NCBI GenBank assembly: GCA_963575745.1
Contig: CAUYUJ010015763.1
Coordinates: 187,501-251,500 of the forward strand
DNA: 64,000 nucleotides
Origin: Prorocentrum cordatum
Taxonomy: Eukaryota > Sar > Dinophyceae > Prorocentrales > Prorocentraceae
Direction of reading: 5' to 3'
The position numbers and the translations under genes are program-made. A model generated the notes under the pieces. The model worked only from the letters and a program-made list of their open reading frames with translations, was not told the DNA's origin and ran no database searches. Of this stretch, positions 9,160 to 19,300 are shown piece by piece (within the stretch, counting starts at the first letter, position 1; every line of letters starts with the position of its first letter).

Positions 9160-11118
9160 TTGAGCGCGCGCGGGATTGCAGCCACGACGCGCCTTTCCTG
9201 GCTCGCCGCGTGCGTGCTCGGCACCGCCCTGGTGCAGGAGGACGCTTTCGAGGATCTGCTGGATTACGCTTCGGGCGGGTTCGGCGGCGTGCTGTCAGGC
9301 TCCCCGCTGCTGCTGGGAGACGGCGAGCCCGAGCCGGAGTCGCCCTTCGACGAGCCCAGCGTCGACGCCGAGGACGTCGACCCTTGCGAGGACGAGCCCG
9401 AGGGGCAGCCTATGCCCTTCCAGCGATGGAACAGGATCTACTACCGCCCGAGGGCGGACTCCAACCAGGGTCTCACGATGCTCCTGGTCAGCAAGTTCAG
9501 CTCCACGCTGGGCGAGAAGAGATGGGTCTGCATCGACCCGACGGGCAGGCTCCAGGTCCTCGACCTCGGGCAGCCCGCGAAGGTGAAGTCCACGAAGTTC
9601 GCGGGCGTGAACCACGGCACCTTCCAGGGCCTCTCGGCGACGGAGAAGCAGAAGGCCATCGAGGCGGCCGACCGCATCATCGCCACGGGGTCCGCATTGA
9701 CGACAGGCAAGATCACCAGGGACCACCATCCTCGAGGTGGAGGCGCCGCGGGACGCAGGTCCCACCGCCGCCACGCGGTGTCGTGGCTACTGAAGCTGGG
9801 CTCCAACATCGCGGGCTACGCTTGGGCCCGCCGGAGCTTAGGCACGGCGGCGGGTTCGACGTTCGTGCTGTGGCGCGCAGTCGTCTACCTCAACGTGGTG
9901 GAGTGGGTGAAGTGGAGCTACTCGTCGCTGAAGGAGACCGTGGACACGGTGGAGTATTTCAGGGAGGAGATCGAGACGGTGTTCGAGATGCACGAGTCAG
10001 GAGCTCTCGAGCCTCTCTACTTCTCAGTGGGCGTGATGCTCGTGAGTGGCTTCCTCATGTCGTGCTGCAGGTCATCTCGCCCCTCGCCTGCGCCATCGCC
10101 CACAACTTCCTCTGGTGCCTCAGCTCCCGCGCTTCCGGGTTGGAGCTGGCCCTCGTGGTCGGCCACACCGTCTCCCAGCCAGTCAGGATCATCGACTCCC
10201 AGGGACGAAGGCACTCAGGTGTCAGACGCCGAGGAGTCGGACTCGGTGGGAGGAGAAGTTCTGAGGCAGCTGGGTTTGGTGGCCGAGAGGCTCTCCGCTC
10301 TCGAGGAGAGGCAGGCGTCGCGCCCGACGGAGCCTCCTCAGCCAACTCCAGCGCCATCAGCACCTCAAGCCCCAGCGAAGCCTGGGATCGGCGCGGACAG
10401 CTACGACCAGATGATGGGGGCCCTCCTTCAGAGGCTGGACCGCCACAAGGAAATGGTGGAGCAGGACAGCATGGCCGTGACCGCCGGCGGGTCCGAGCAG
10501 CGGGTGGTCAGCTCCACGTCCAACCCAGAGATCGACTCGCTGGTCAAGGGCCTGGACGACTCCTTCAAGGACATGCGCGAGGTCGCCAAGGAGAAGTTGC
10601 AGGCCTACTCCAGCGACGTGGCGTGGACGATCCCAGGGGGCATCAAGACGCGCGTGGCCCCGTCAATGGTGGCCCGCCTGTACCGCAGTGGGGCTTCAGC
10701 GGTGGCGAGCATCAGGGAGATGATTCGCACGAAGCAGCTGGACGGCAACCACATGGCGGAGGAGGCCCTCCTCATCAGCATGATGCTCGACCGATCCATG
10801 GTGGAGGCGCCAGCCGACTGGATCAACTACAAGACGACGGAGTTGGCGATGCGACGCCTCCACGGCATCGAGAGGGCCTTCGAGAACGTCAAGCAGAGGT
10901 CGGACTGGAAGCCGCCCAACGGCTCCAAGGCGGGCTGGAAGTCTCGCGTCAACTACGCCCTGCTGGAGGAGCTCGACACGACCAAGTCGGATCAGGATGG
11001 CCTTCTCATCGACGGCGTGGAAAAGGAGCTTCGCGAACGCTTGGCTCACCGCGCCCTTCTCGCCAAGTCCCTCGACAAGCTGCAGGACAAGAAGCACTCA
11101 ACAAGCAAGGACGACTGA
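9160..11118 (+). CDS. Gag-like ORF1 of the YR retrotransposon
   Basis: One uninterrupted frame, up to 652 codons, directly after A1. It starts with a hydrophobic segment (LSWLAACVLGTALV), then an acidic stretch (GEPEPESPFDEPSVDAEDVD), then FQRWNRIYYRPRADSNQG and TLGEKRWVCIDPTGRLQVLD. A second hydrophobic stretch lies around 10020-10080, and a Lys/Arg/Leu-rich, probably helical C-terminus ends HSTSKDD. No zinc knuckle is visible. The listed start is TTG; no in-frame ATG occurs between the upstream TAG at 9124 and the Met at 9412. Either translation starts at 9412, a non-AUG start is used, or a small indel separates the real ATG (for example 9081 in another frame). Its role as a structural protein follows from position only. 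Confidence 0.7.
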   Translation: MSARGIAATTRLSWLAACVLGTALVQEDAFEDLLDYASGGFGGVLSGSPLLLGDGEPEPESPFDEPSVDAEDVDPCEDEPEGQPMPFQRWNRIYYRPRADSNQGLTMLLVSKFSSTLGEKRWVCIDPTGRLQVLDLGQPAKVKSTKFAGVNHGTFQGLSATEKQKAIEAADRIIATGSALTTGKITRDHHPRGGGAAGRRSHRRHAVSWLLKLGSNIAGYAWARRSLGTAAGSTFVLWRAVVYLNVVEWVKWSYSSLKETVDTVEYFREEIETVFEMHESGALEPLYFSVGVMLVSGFLMSCCRSSRPSPAPSPTTSSGASAPALPGWSWPSWSATPSPSQSGSSTPRDEGTQVSDAEESDSVGGEVLRQLGLVAERLSALEERQASRPTEPPQPTPAPSAPQAPAKPGIGADSYDQMMGALLQRLDRHKEMVEQDSMAVTAGGSEQRVVSSTSNPEIDSLVKGLDDSFKDMREVAKEKLQAYSSDVAWTIPGGIKTRVAPSMVARLYRSGASAVASIREMIRTKQLDGNHMAEEALLISMMLDRSMVEAPADWINYKTTELAMRRLHGIERAFENVKQRSDWKPPNGSKAGWKSRVNYALLEELDTTKSDQDGLLIDGVEKELRERLAHRALLAKSLDKLQDKKHSTSKDD

Positions 11119-11241
11119 CAGCTGGGAGGTGCTCACGATTCAGGCGCTTCGCGAAGCGCATTTTCCTGGCAGCCATCGTCCTGGAGGCTGCCCACATCTA
11201 CCACAACTTGCACAGCGTTATTTTCCTAATTTCTCATCACG

Positions 11242-14200
11242 ATGAGAGCGGAGGTCGAATTCTCATCAGAGGGTCGAGTGCGCGACCCCTTGGAGGTGCT
11301 GCCGCTCCTGCCAGCGCCGTCCCCCCTGTCGTCTCCCTCGGGGCGGTCGAGGTCTCGCTTCGCCCAGGAGCGAGCGATCAGGGTCAGGACGAACGCCGCT
11401 CTGAGGTCCTTAGCCGCGCTGACGACGAACTCGTACCACGACCTGCGGGACTCCAGTTTCGGATCCTCCAAGGAGTGGGACACGAGCCACGAGCTGCCGC
11501 GCAGGATCTCCGAGAGGGTGCTGCAGTGCCACAGGGACGCGCACGATCAGAAGATGTACGACTCCGACGCCGAGTCCGCTTTCGAGCGGCTGGCCTTGCA
11601 TGCCAAGCCTGGGACCTACGCGGGCTTCAGTGTATCAGACAAGGACGACGACGACGTGCCGCAACGAGGGAAGGTCATGCCCTTCGTGAGCGGCGAAGCG
11701 TCTCTGCCTCCAGCGGGGACGCAGCCATGCGACATAAGGATGATTTCACCAAAAGCGAGATATTACTTCGACCGATTCCACGAGAGGATGTGCCTGCCGC
11801 CCAGCCAGGTCGACGAGGCCGACATCGAGAAGACGAGAGCCTACATGGACCCCAGTTTGAGGAGCAGGTCAGCTCGCCTCCAGTTCGCGCTGAGACTATG
11901 GGAGTCAGGCATGCTCGGTTTCACGGACATCTGCAGGGCGGAGGTCTCGGTCTTCTTCGTCATGAAGAAAGTCAACGAGGCAGGCCAGTTCATTCTCCGG
12001 CCCGTCTGGGACCTGAGGCAGGTGAACAAGCGCTTTCAGAAGCCACCTCACCTTTCTCTTGGGTCTCCGATGGCGATGGCGGAGCTGGACCTGTCCGACG
12101 AGATCACAGATGGCAGGGTCTTGCAGTCAACGTGGGGAGACGTGCCAGACTACTTTCACAGATGCAAGAGCTGCAGCGAGCTGTGGCCGTACATGGTGTT
12201 CGGAGGCGTGACGATCCCCCAGCTTGTGAAGGAGCTCAAGCGCCAGGGCAAAGGGGTGCCGGCGGTCCCGAAGGGGGCCCGCTACCTGTGCCTGGTGGTG
12301 ATGCTGATGGGCTTCAGCTGGTCACCAGCGATCTGTCATGGTGCTCTGGAGGACCTTCTGTGCGATCTACCTGGCTTCCCGCGGGGAGCTCAGCTGGTCC
12401 ACGGGCGCGTCCCCCCCAGCTTCTCCGAGACGGCCTTCATCTACTGGGTGTTCATGGACGACTTCGCCTCGATGACCTTGCAGCAGGACGAGATGAGCGA
12501 GGTGGCGGAGGCAGTCCGCGAACACGCTGGGAAGAAGCTCAAGGAGGTGGGCCTCGACATGCACAAAGACGGAGTCGGGGCAGCGATGCCCCTCTCTCTG
12601 GGCGTGACGATCACTCAGCGCCCTCATCGCTTGATGGCAGCTCAGGAGAAAGTCAAGAATGTCATTGGTGCGACCAAGGCCCTTTTGGACCGAGGTCGAG
12701 CGACGCCAACCGAGCTATCAAGGATAATTGGGTCGTGGGTGTGGTTGGCGATGTGCTGTCGGGCCGCCTTCTGCATGCTGGATGCTTGCTACAAGTTCGT
12801 GACGAAGTACGGCGACGACGATCAGGTTCACATCCTGTGGGAGAGCGTGACAAACGAGCTGTACATGCTTTACCACCTGGCCCCCCTGATGTATACCCAC
12901 TTGGAGTCGAAGTGGAGCTCCAGTGTCTTTGCTACGGATGCGAGCGAAGAAGGCCTAGGGGTAGTCGAGACGGAGGCGAGCCGGGAAGAAGTCCGAGCCG
13001 AAGTCAACCGACAGTGGAGAGCCGACCATCTTCGGGACATGGCCAGGGACGAGGAGGAGGAGGAGCTGCTCAGTGGCGAGAACCTCGAGCGAGCCAGACG
13101 AGGCATCCCCCCCGTGGTGTCCGATGGCGAGGTCCCTCCGATGAAGTTCATGGCCGACATTTTCTCAGGGTACGGCGGCTTCGGGCAGGCGATCCGCGAG
13201 GAACTGCAGTGCCAGACCCTGTTCGTGGACAACGCACGGGAGGCGCGCCACGATCTGCTGGACTCGTCCTTCGTCGAGCTCGTCTGTCGCGCCGTCCTTC
13301 GCCCCCTCTTCTTCATGGTCCACTTGGCCCCTCCATGCTCCACGTTCTCGCGGGCACGTCGACCCCCTTTGCGAGCTCCAGGCCGTTGGATTCGTGGTCT
13401 CCCAGGTCTTTCCCCTCAGCAGGTGCAGAGAGTACGGGAAGGCAATGCTCTGGCCCAGGCAGCGATCTCGATTTGCTACGCGTGCCTGGCATCGGGGACA
13501 GGCTTTTCGCTGGAGAACCCCAGGACCTCGATGATCTGGGACCTCCCCGACATGGCGAAGTTGCTGACGATGGATGGAGTTCGCGTAGTGGAGATGGTGT
13601 ACTGTGCCTTCGGAGCCCGATGGAAGAAACCAACTCGGATAGTGACCAACGTGCTGGCGCTGGAGGAGCTCGAATGCAAGTGCTCTCAGGATCACGATCA
13701 TCAGGAGCTGCGGGGACGCGACTCTCAAGGGCGTCTCTGGACGCGCCTGGCAGCAGTCTACCCGCCCCGCCTGTGCAAGGCCTATGCCTCTTGTGTGGCC
13801 AAGGCCGTGTCCAACAACGAGCTGAAGCTGCACGACTGGCGCATGCGAGAACTCCGAGGCGCATCGCCGAAGCCAGTCGCAGTCATGAGTCACTGGGCCA
13901 AAGTATCCCGATGGCATCTAGCGTGGAAAGGGGTATGGGCGTATCACGATCATATCACTGTGCAGGAAATGAGGACGGTCGCGTCGGTATCTCGTCACCT
14001 GTGTCGCTCGTCAAAGAACTGGTTCAGCCGAGTCTTGGTCCTGTGCGACTCTATGGTGACGGTGGGTGCAGTCAGAAAGATGCGGAGCTCTTCGCGACCT
14101 TTGATGACGTAGCTGAAGAAGATCGGTGCGATCACGCTGGCCACCGGTATCCGATTGACGCTGAGGTGGATACCCACAGACATGAACCCGGCCGACGGCC

Positions 14201-14361
14201 CTTCGAGAGGCGAGGAGATAGGCAGCGCCGAGATCACCAAGACCAAGTCCGAGCAGAAGAAGAGCGTGATGGACAGCGACTTCGAGTTCGAGAGGCTCTT
14301 CGGGGACATGCTGGAGATCAGGGGCATGCACGACGACTACGACCTGGCCTGGCATTTATGA
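11242..14361 (+). CDS. ORF2: reverse transcriptase with RNase H split by a cytosine-C5 methyltransferase domain
   Basis: ATG at 11242, 123 bp after ORF1. RT: RPVWDLRQVNKRF (residues about 253-265), ELDLSD (281-286, motif A region), MGFSWSPAICHG (356-367, motif B region) and VFMDDF (403-408, catalytic DD). RNase H begins with ATDASEEGLGV (Asp566) but its next parts appear only at HITVQEM (Glu909) and LVLCDS (Asp936), and the last at WIPTDMNPADGPSR (about 14170-14211). Between Asp566 and Glu909 sit DNA C5-methyltransferase motifs: IFSGYGGFG (640-648), APPCSTFSR (696-704) and SLENP (756-760). An in-frame TAG at 14110-14112 interrupts RNase H after residue 956; the same frame then continues to TGA at 14359-14361. 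The stop could be a mutation or a readthrough codon. Confidence 0.88.
13141..13830 (+). other. Cytosine-C5 DNA methyltransferase domain inside ORF2
   Basis: Motif I-like IFSGYGGFGQAI (cofactor loop), motif IV-like APPCSTFSR with candidate nucleophile Cys699, motif VI-like SLENPRTS (Glu758), and FGARWKKPTRIVTN (790-803) in the place of motif VIII. The Pro-Pro-Cys with a following Phe-Ser places it with C5 enzymes and not with N6-adenine enzymes, which carry a DPPY-type motif. All expected catalytic residues are present and the frame is intact. DNA methyltransferases captured by dinoflagellate retrotransposons are known (de Mendoza and colleagues, 2018); whether this is the same lineage needs a phylogeny. 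Confidence 0.82.
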
Positions 14362-15731
14362 CGACGATCCTGATTCTAGCCTCGGCTCCAGAGATCACAG
14401 CCACGGCAGCTGCAGACACGGAGCCGACCGACCAGGACGAGAGCTTCCAGGCTGACGGCGACCACACCTTCGACAGTGAAGATGGGCAGGCTGCTGATGA
14501 CGTGGGAATGTTCGCCGGAGCTCTCGAAGCAGCAGTGACAGTCAAAAAGACGGCCAAAAAGAAAGGCAAGCAACGAGCTCACGTTCCGCAGAACAAGAAA
14601 GGCCCCCTCGCCTTCGAGAACGCCGCTCGGGAGCCCCCAGTGTCGAGAACCAGCCTGGGCTCTGGCACGCTGGAAGTACCTCTGCGGCTTCTCGTGCGCG
14701 CAGTTCAGGACAACACTAACGTGTGCTACATCAAGGAGGTGGAGCCCTTCCTTGTGAAGGTGCGTCTCAAGAGGCTTCCCTTTGCCACGGCGGCCGAGCG
14801 TGACATCACCCTTGCGGCGGAGTTAGACCACATGTGCTTCGTGGAGAGGGCTTCGGTGTCAAGAGGAGTTCGATTGTACCATGGGCTGGTTCACATGTTT
14901 CCAGAGTGGAAGTCTGAGTTGCCGATCTCCTTGCGTGCTTTGCATAGCTGGGAGAAATTCCAGGAGTCCTGGGAAGGTGGCCCAGCCTCTGCCGAAGCAA
15001 TCTATTTCATATCATCCCAGGCGATCAAATCAGGCCACATAGACGAGGGGATAGCATTTCTTGTAGCGTACGATTGTTATCTTCGAGAACAGGATTGGTT
15101 GCAGCTGAAGGGTGAAGACGTTCATGTTAGTGGAAAAACGTATTTCAATGATCTGCCAAGTGACGACACTCAGCATGCAGCTGGTGGGATCAAAGTGGCG
15201 CTACTTCTTGGACGGAGACACAGAGGTGAGAGTGTCAAGACAGGTCAAGAGCAAGGAGTGGCGATTGACAGCGGTCTTCTCTCACACATCCTGGCGGAGC
15301 GTGTCAAGCAGATCAAACCTACCGACAAGGTCTTCAATACCACAGCTGCCAAAGCAACTTCAGTCTGGAGAGGCATCCAATCCAAGTTCGGACTGGAGTG
15401 GGTCGGACCGATGCACACGTTGAGACACAGCGGACCGAGCTACGATATCTTGCACAAGAGACGCTCAATTCAAGAAGTTCAGAGACGCGGACGGTGGACA
15501 CAAGCCAAGTCGATGGCCAGGTATGCGAAGCCACATTCTCTTATCGTTCATGACGCACGGTTACCTGCGAAGATTAAGGACGCGGGCCGGAGAGCCCTAC
15601 ATGATCTGAGCTCGACGCTGGAGAGCATCCCCACTCAGAGCCCATGGCGATCTGCAGCATCGCGGGGCTTGACGTACATCGCAGGATCTGACGCCGGCCA
15701 GGCCATGGAGCCCGTGGACCCGGCAGCCTGA
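14358..15731 (+). CDS. ORF3: tyrosine recombinase of the YR retrotransposon
   Basis: ATG at 14358 overlaps the stop of ORF2 in the tetranucleotide ATGA. The frame gives 457 residues: an acidic then Lys-rich N-terminus (VKKTAKKKGKQR), a probable helical core-binding region (about 100-220) and the catalytic domain. Catalytic residues visible are Arg243 (CYLREQDW), His353 and Arg356 (MHTLRHSG), Trp380 (GRW, in the place of the second His) and nucleophile Tyr389 (MARYAK). This is the R-H-R-W-Y pattern of tyrosine recombinases. It would integrate the circular cDNA. The same frame stays open upstream to 9081, but that extension lies across ORF1 and ORF2 and looks like a shadow. Confidence 0.9.
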   Translation: MTTILILASAPEITATAAADTEPTDQDESFQADGDHTFDSEDGQAADDVGMFAGALEAAVTVKKTAKKKGKQRAHVPQNKKGPLAFENAAREPPVSRTSLGSGTLEVPLRLLVRAVQDNTNVCYIKEVEPFLVKVRLKRLPFATAAERDITLAAELDHMCFVERASVSRGVRLYHGLVHMFPEWKSELPISLRALHSWEKFQESWEGGPASAEAIYFISSQAIKSGHIDEGIAFLVAYDCYLREQDWLQLKGEDVHVSGKTYFNDLPSDDTQHAAGGIKVALLLGRRHRGESVKTGQEQGVAIDSGLLSHILAERVKQIKPTDKVFNTTAAKATSVWRGIQSKFGLEWVGPMHTLRHSGPSYDILHKRRSIQEVQRRGRWTQAKSMARYAKPHSLIVHDARLPAKIKDAGRRALHDLSSTLESIPTQSPWRSAASRGLTYIAGSDAGQAMEPVDPAA

Positions 15732-15876
15732 GACGCGGCGGCGTGCCAAGCACTGTGGCCTCCCGCCTTTAGCCAAATTGTCTCCTCCCTCTTCTCCTCA
15801 CTCTTTATATATCAGTGCTGACGCACCCACCCCCCCAGTCCCAGTCTTTAAGTGAGAACCCGAGGTTGCGGGGTGA
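15732..15876 (+). other. 3' untranslated stretch of the YR element before B1
   Basis: Pyrimidine-rich, with a TATATAT run near 15806. No gene or repeat unit; differs from the sequence between A2 and B2. Confidence 0.5.
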
Positions 15877-16031
15877 GGGGTGTTTTTTCTTGGGCCTGTG
15901 CCTCTCGCGGCTGCTTGGGCCCAGGCTCTCGCCGACAGCGGCGAGCGAAACCTTCCGATCGGTGTGCTGCGCGAGCCGAGGGTAGTGTGAGAAAGGATCC
16001 CGTCTGGCCATCTTGGAGCTCGTTCTCAGAA
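15877..16031 (+). repeat. Terminal repeat B1
   Basis: 155 bp, matches B2 (16236-16390) with three visible differences (for example CTCGCGG versus CTCGTGG). It abuts A2 with no gap. Confidence 0.92.
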
Positions 16032-16211
16032 TACATGTTTGTTAACGGGCTTTCTTAGAGAGCTCTAGGTGCAGGCCGTGTGTAGCGCTCAGGGCCTAGT
16101 GGCCCTGAGCGCTTGAACCTCCCCCCCCTCGGGCCTGAGAGACTGGAGGGGGTGGGGCAGCATGCATAGCAGGTGCAGAATAGATGTCCATAACGTATTG
16201 GCTCTAGTTTC
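16032..16211 (+). repeat. Terminal repeat A2
   Basis: 180-bp second copy of A1, placed between B1 and B2, with the same internal 12-bp hairpin at 16085-16112. Confidence 0.93.
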
Positions 16212-16235
16212 CCATCCCAACCCTCCCTTTTTGAG

Positions 16236-16390
16236 GGGGTGTTTTTTCTTGGGCCTGTGCCTCTCGTGGCTGCTTGGGCCCAGGCTCTCGCCGACAGCGG
16301 CGAACGAAACCTTCCGATCGGTGTGCTGCGCGAGCCGAGGGTAGTGTGAAAAAGGATCCCGTCTGGCCATCTTGGAGCTCGTTCTCAGAA
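16236..16390 (+). repeat. Terminal repeat B2, right end of the YR element
   Basis: 155-bp second copy of B1. The LINE sequence resumes at 16391, setting the right boundary. A 24-bp non-repeated spacer (16212-16235) separates it from A2. Confidence 0.92.
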
Positions 16391-19300
16391 GGGATTTACT
16401 CAGCTCCCTGAGGGCGGCAGGGACCGCCTTACGGCAGCCCTGGAGGCCCGAGGGGGCCCCATCCTGCCCCTGCTGGAGACAGTCGAAGGTCAGGCCCCCG
16501 CCCCTCCCACCCAAGGAGATGGCGCGGCAAGGGGCACCGGGGCAGCCCTGAGGCCCCCTGCCGCCGCCGCGCCAGGAGCGCACGGCCCAGGCGCGCGGGG
16601 GGCTCCTCTGGGGGCGGCCGAAGCAGCGGTGCCGACCACGGCGGACATCCTACAACCGCCACCCGACGTCCCTGCGGAAGCAGGCGAGGATGGCGGACTC
16701 GAGACAGGCGTCTACGACGACTACCTGGACGACCAGGTGACGAGTGAGGACGCGTACCACGAGGTGGGCTTCGTCAACCTGGATTGGTGGGATGCCATCG
16801 GGCGGGGCCGCATCCTGCTCCAAGGGGCGCCCACCACAGCCATGATCCCCGACAGCATGGCGGCAGCCGTCAGCCACGTGAAGGCGCGGTTGTGCTTGGC
16901 AGTTGAGCAAGCCCGCCAGGGCAACGACGCTCAGTCGTCGAGTACATTGACGCGGCTATGGAAGGTGTTCCTCTCGCTGGACGGACTGCTGTTCAGCGAA
17001 AATGCGACCCCGGCCCCGACGACGCGACGGGGGCGCCTCCAGGAGCGCCTGCGGTGGATCCAGGACGGCCAGTGGGACGTCGCCTGGCTTTCCATGGAGG
17101 ACCAGACGCGCACCGCGGTCACCGCGAAAGGCCGCGAGGATCACGTCGCAGCCCGCGTGCGCCGTGTCACCGAGCTCGCACGAGCGGGAGAGATGTCTCG
17201 GGCGGCGGCGGCAGCGTGGCCCCAGGGGGACATGGCGGACGCAGCGGCGGTGGTGAGGAAGTTCAGCACCACCCAACAGTCCGAGGCGCCTCGCACAGGC
17301 GAGTGGCGCCCTCTCCCAGGCACTGGGGCCGCCCCGCGTGGGCCAGGGGGAGGGGCCGCAGGGGCGGGGGCCGACGCGGCGATGCCGCCAGCCGCAGCTC
17401 CCCACGAGCTCGACGGCGCAGCGGAACTCCACCGCCGCGTGGCCAACCACCTCAAACGTCAGTTTGGCCGTTTCCCCCGCCGTGGAGGGGCGCGGCCTGG
17501 AGGAGGGCGCTACGAGCACTGGGCCCCTCTCAAGCACGACGAGGATGGGGCAGAGGCGGTGGCCAACACGCTGGCTCGACTGGCCATCGGGGACCTCCCC
17601 TCCGAGGCGCTAGCCGCCATGACGGCGGCGCGCCTCACAGGCATCCCTAAGGCAACCCCTGGGGATGTGCGAGTCCTGGGCTGTGGAAATGTCACCCGCC
17701 GTATGGCGGGCCGCAGTGCCGCCAAAGTCCACCACAAGGACATGCGGACGGCGGTGGGAGACCAGCAGTTCGGCCTTGCCAAGGACGGATGTGGTGCACT
17801 CCACCGACGCCTATGCACGATGGCCAACTCGAGCCCAGGCAAGTGGGTGGTGGCGGTGGACCTCGGGGATGCGTTCAGCAACATCCCCCGCGACCTGGTG
17901 AAGGAGGCCGTGCGCAGCAAGGTGCCTGCGCTGGCCCCGTTGGCGGAAGCCTGGCTCCCCGCCCGAACACGCCGCGCGGCGGGGGGCGGGTCGCAACCCG
18001 CCCAGCTGGTCGACCAGATCCGTGGCCTCGACCAGGGCTGCCCGATGAGCCCAGGCTTCTACGCGGTTGGTACCGCGGATACCCTCAGCATCGGCCGCGT
18101 GGCTGTGCGCGCGGTGGACATGGAAGGGGGCTGCTTAGCCTTCTTGGACGACGCGTACTTCGTGGGCACCGCGGCCGCCGTGTTCCGCGGCTTGGATGCG
18201 TGGCGCGCCCGCATCGAAGCCCACGGGATGAAGCTCAAGATGTCCAAGACCCAGATATGGTCCCCCGACGCCCAAGCTGTCCTGCCGCCCGAGTTTGCAG
18301 AGTACGCCCAGTACCGTGTCCAGAAGCTCAAGGCGGTGGGGTCCACCCTGGCCTACGCGAACCACGACGTGGACACCGACTGGAGGGGCGTCCCACTCAC
18401 GGACTTCGCCGCCCCAGAGGACCTCGACGAGGGAGGGCGCGGGCAGGCTGGCGGCGCCGGGGCCGCCCCGAGCGCCGCCACGCCACCCCCATGCGGTGAA
18501 GCCTTCCTCCAGAAGCAGGACCGTTACTTCAAGGAGCTGTTGACGCTTCGCGGACATGGGCTCTCTGCCTTCGACGCATTCCAGCTAATGCGGATCTGGT
18601 CGAGGGGCGCCTGCGTCCACATCCAGCGGGCGCTCCCACTCACGGCGGCATGGAGCCGCAGGGTGGATGACGGAGTGGTCGCCTTCGTCGACGCCTTGCT
18701 CGGGGTCGCGGCGGCCCCCAGGGATCAGATCTTCATGAAGGTCAGCGACGGGGGCCTGGGCTGTGGCAGCGCTGAGCAGCGCGGCCCAGCCGCCCTCCTG
18801 GCATCCTGGGAAGCTGTGATTCACGTGGCAGCCCAGGAGCTCCGATAATCGACAACGATCGGCCTCTTTCGGAGGTGGCCAGGCCTTGGCCGTGTCCTCT
18901 CAGCAGCAGACGAGGAGCAGGGGCGGCTGGCTGGCGGCCGTCGTCCTCAGAGCGACCGCTGGCAGGGCCTTCTGGAGTGGCGGAAGGGGAAGGACCAGAA
19001 GACGTACACCCAGCACGTGCGGGACCACGTCACCAAGACGTTCGCAGCCGCGCTGCCAGTAACGGCAGCCGCGGCGGTGCACAGTGCCTCGGGCAGCTCA
19101 GCGGGCGCCTGGTTGGATAAATTCGAAGGGGTTTCGCCCCTCGCCGACCGCGCGTTCTGCATTGCTGCCAAGAGGCGCATGCACCTGCCGCTGCTGCAGT
19201 CCGAGTGCACGTGCCAGAACCGACCAGCAGCGCCCACCCGCGCGATGGCGCAGCACGGCCCGACGTGCGGCCGCGCGGTGGACGGTTGGGGCGTTCGTGC

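Larger units (their letters stand above)
8951..16390 (+). mobile_element. YR retrotransposon with split direct repeats and an embedded C5-methyltransferase
   Basis: The element is bounded by repeat A1 at 8951-9130 and by B1-A2-B2 at 15877-16390, the split-direct-repeat arrangement known for PAT/Ngaro-type tyrosine-recombinase retrotransposons. Inside are a gag-like ORF1 (9160-11118), an ORF2 with RT, RNase H and cytosine-C5 methyltransferase motifs (11242-14361, one in-frame TAG at 14110) and a YR ORF3 (14358-15731). A1 and A2 match at 179 of 180 positions, so the copy is young. Excision between 8950/8951 and 16390/16391 restores the surrounding LINE frame without lost or gained bases, consistent with recombinase-mediated insertion lacking a target-site duplication. 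Confidence 0.9.

Noticed and set aside
9081-14357. First part of the 2216-codon frame as a real protein
   Set aside because: It overlaps ORF1 and ORF2, which carry the recognisable motifs in another frame. Only the part from 14358 has recombinase motifs.
15800-15812. TTTATATATC as a TATA promoter
   Set aside because: Dinoflagellate promoters are not known to use a standard TATA box and nothing downstream supports a transcription start.
16008-16031. GGCCATCTTGGAGCTC in repeat B compared with the spliced leader
   Set aside because: Too many differences, and it is fully explained as part of the B repeat.
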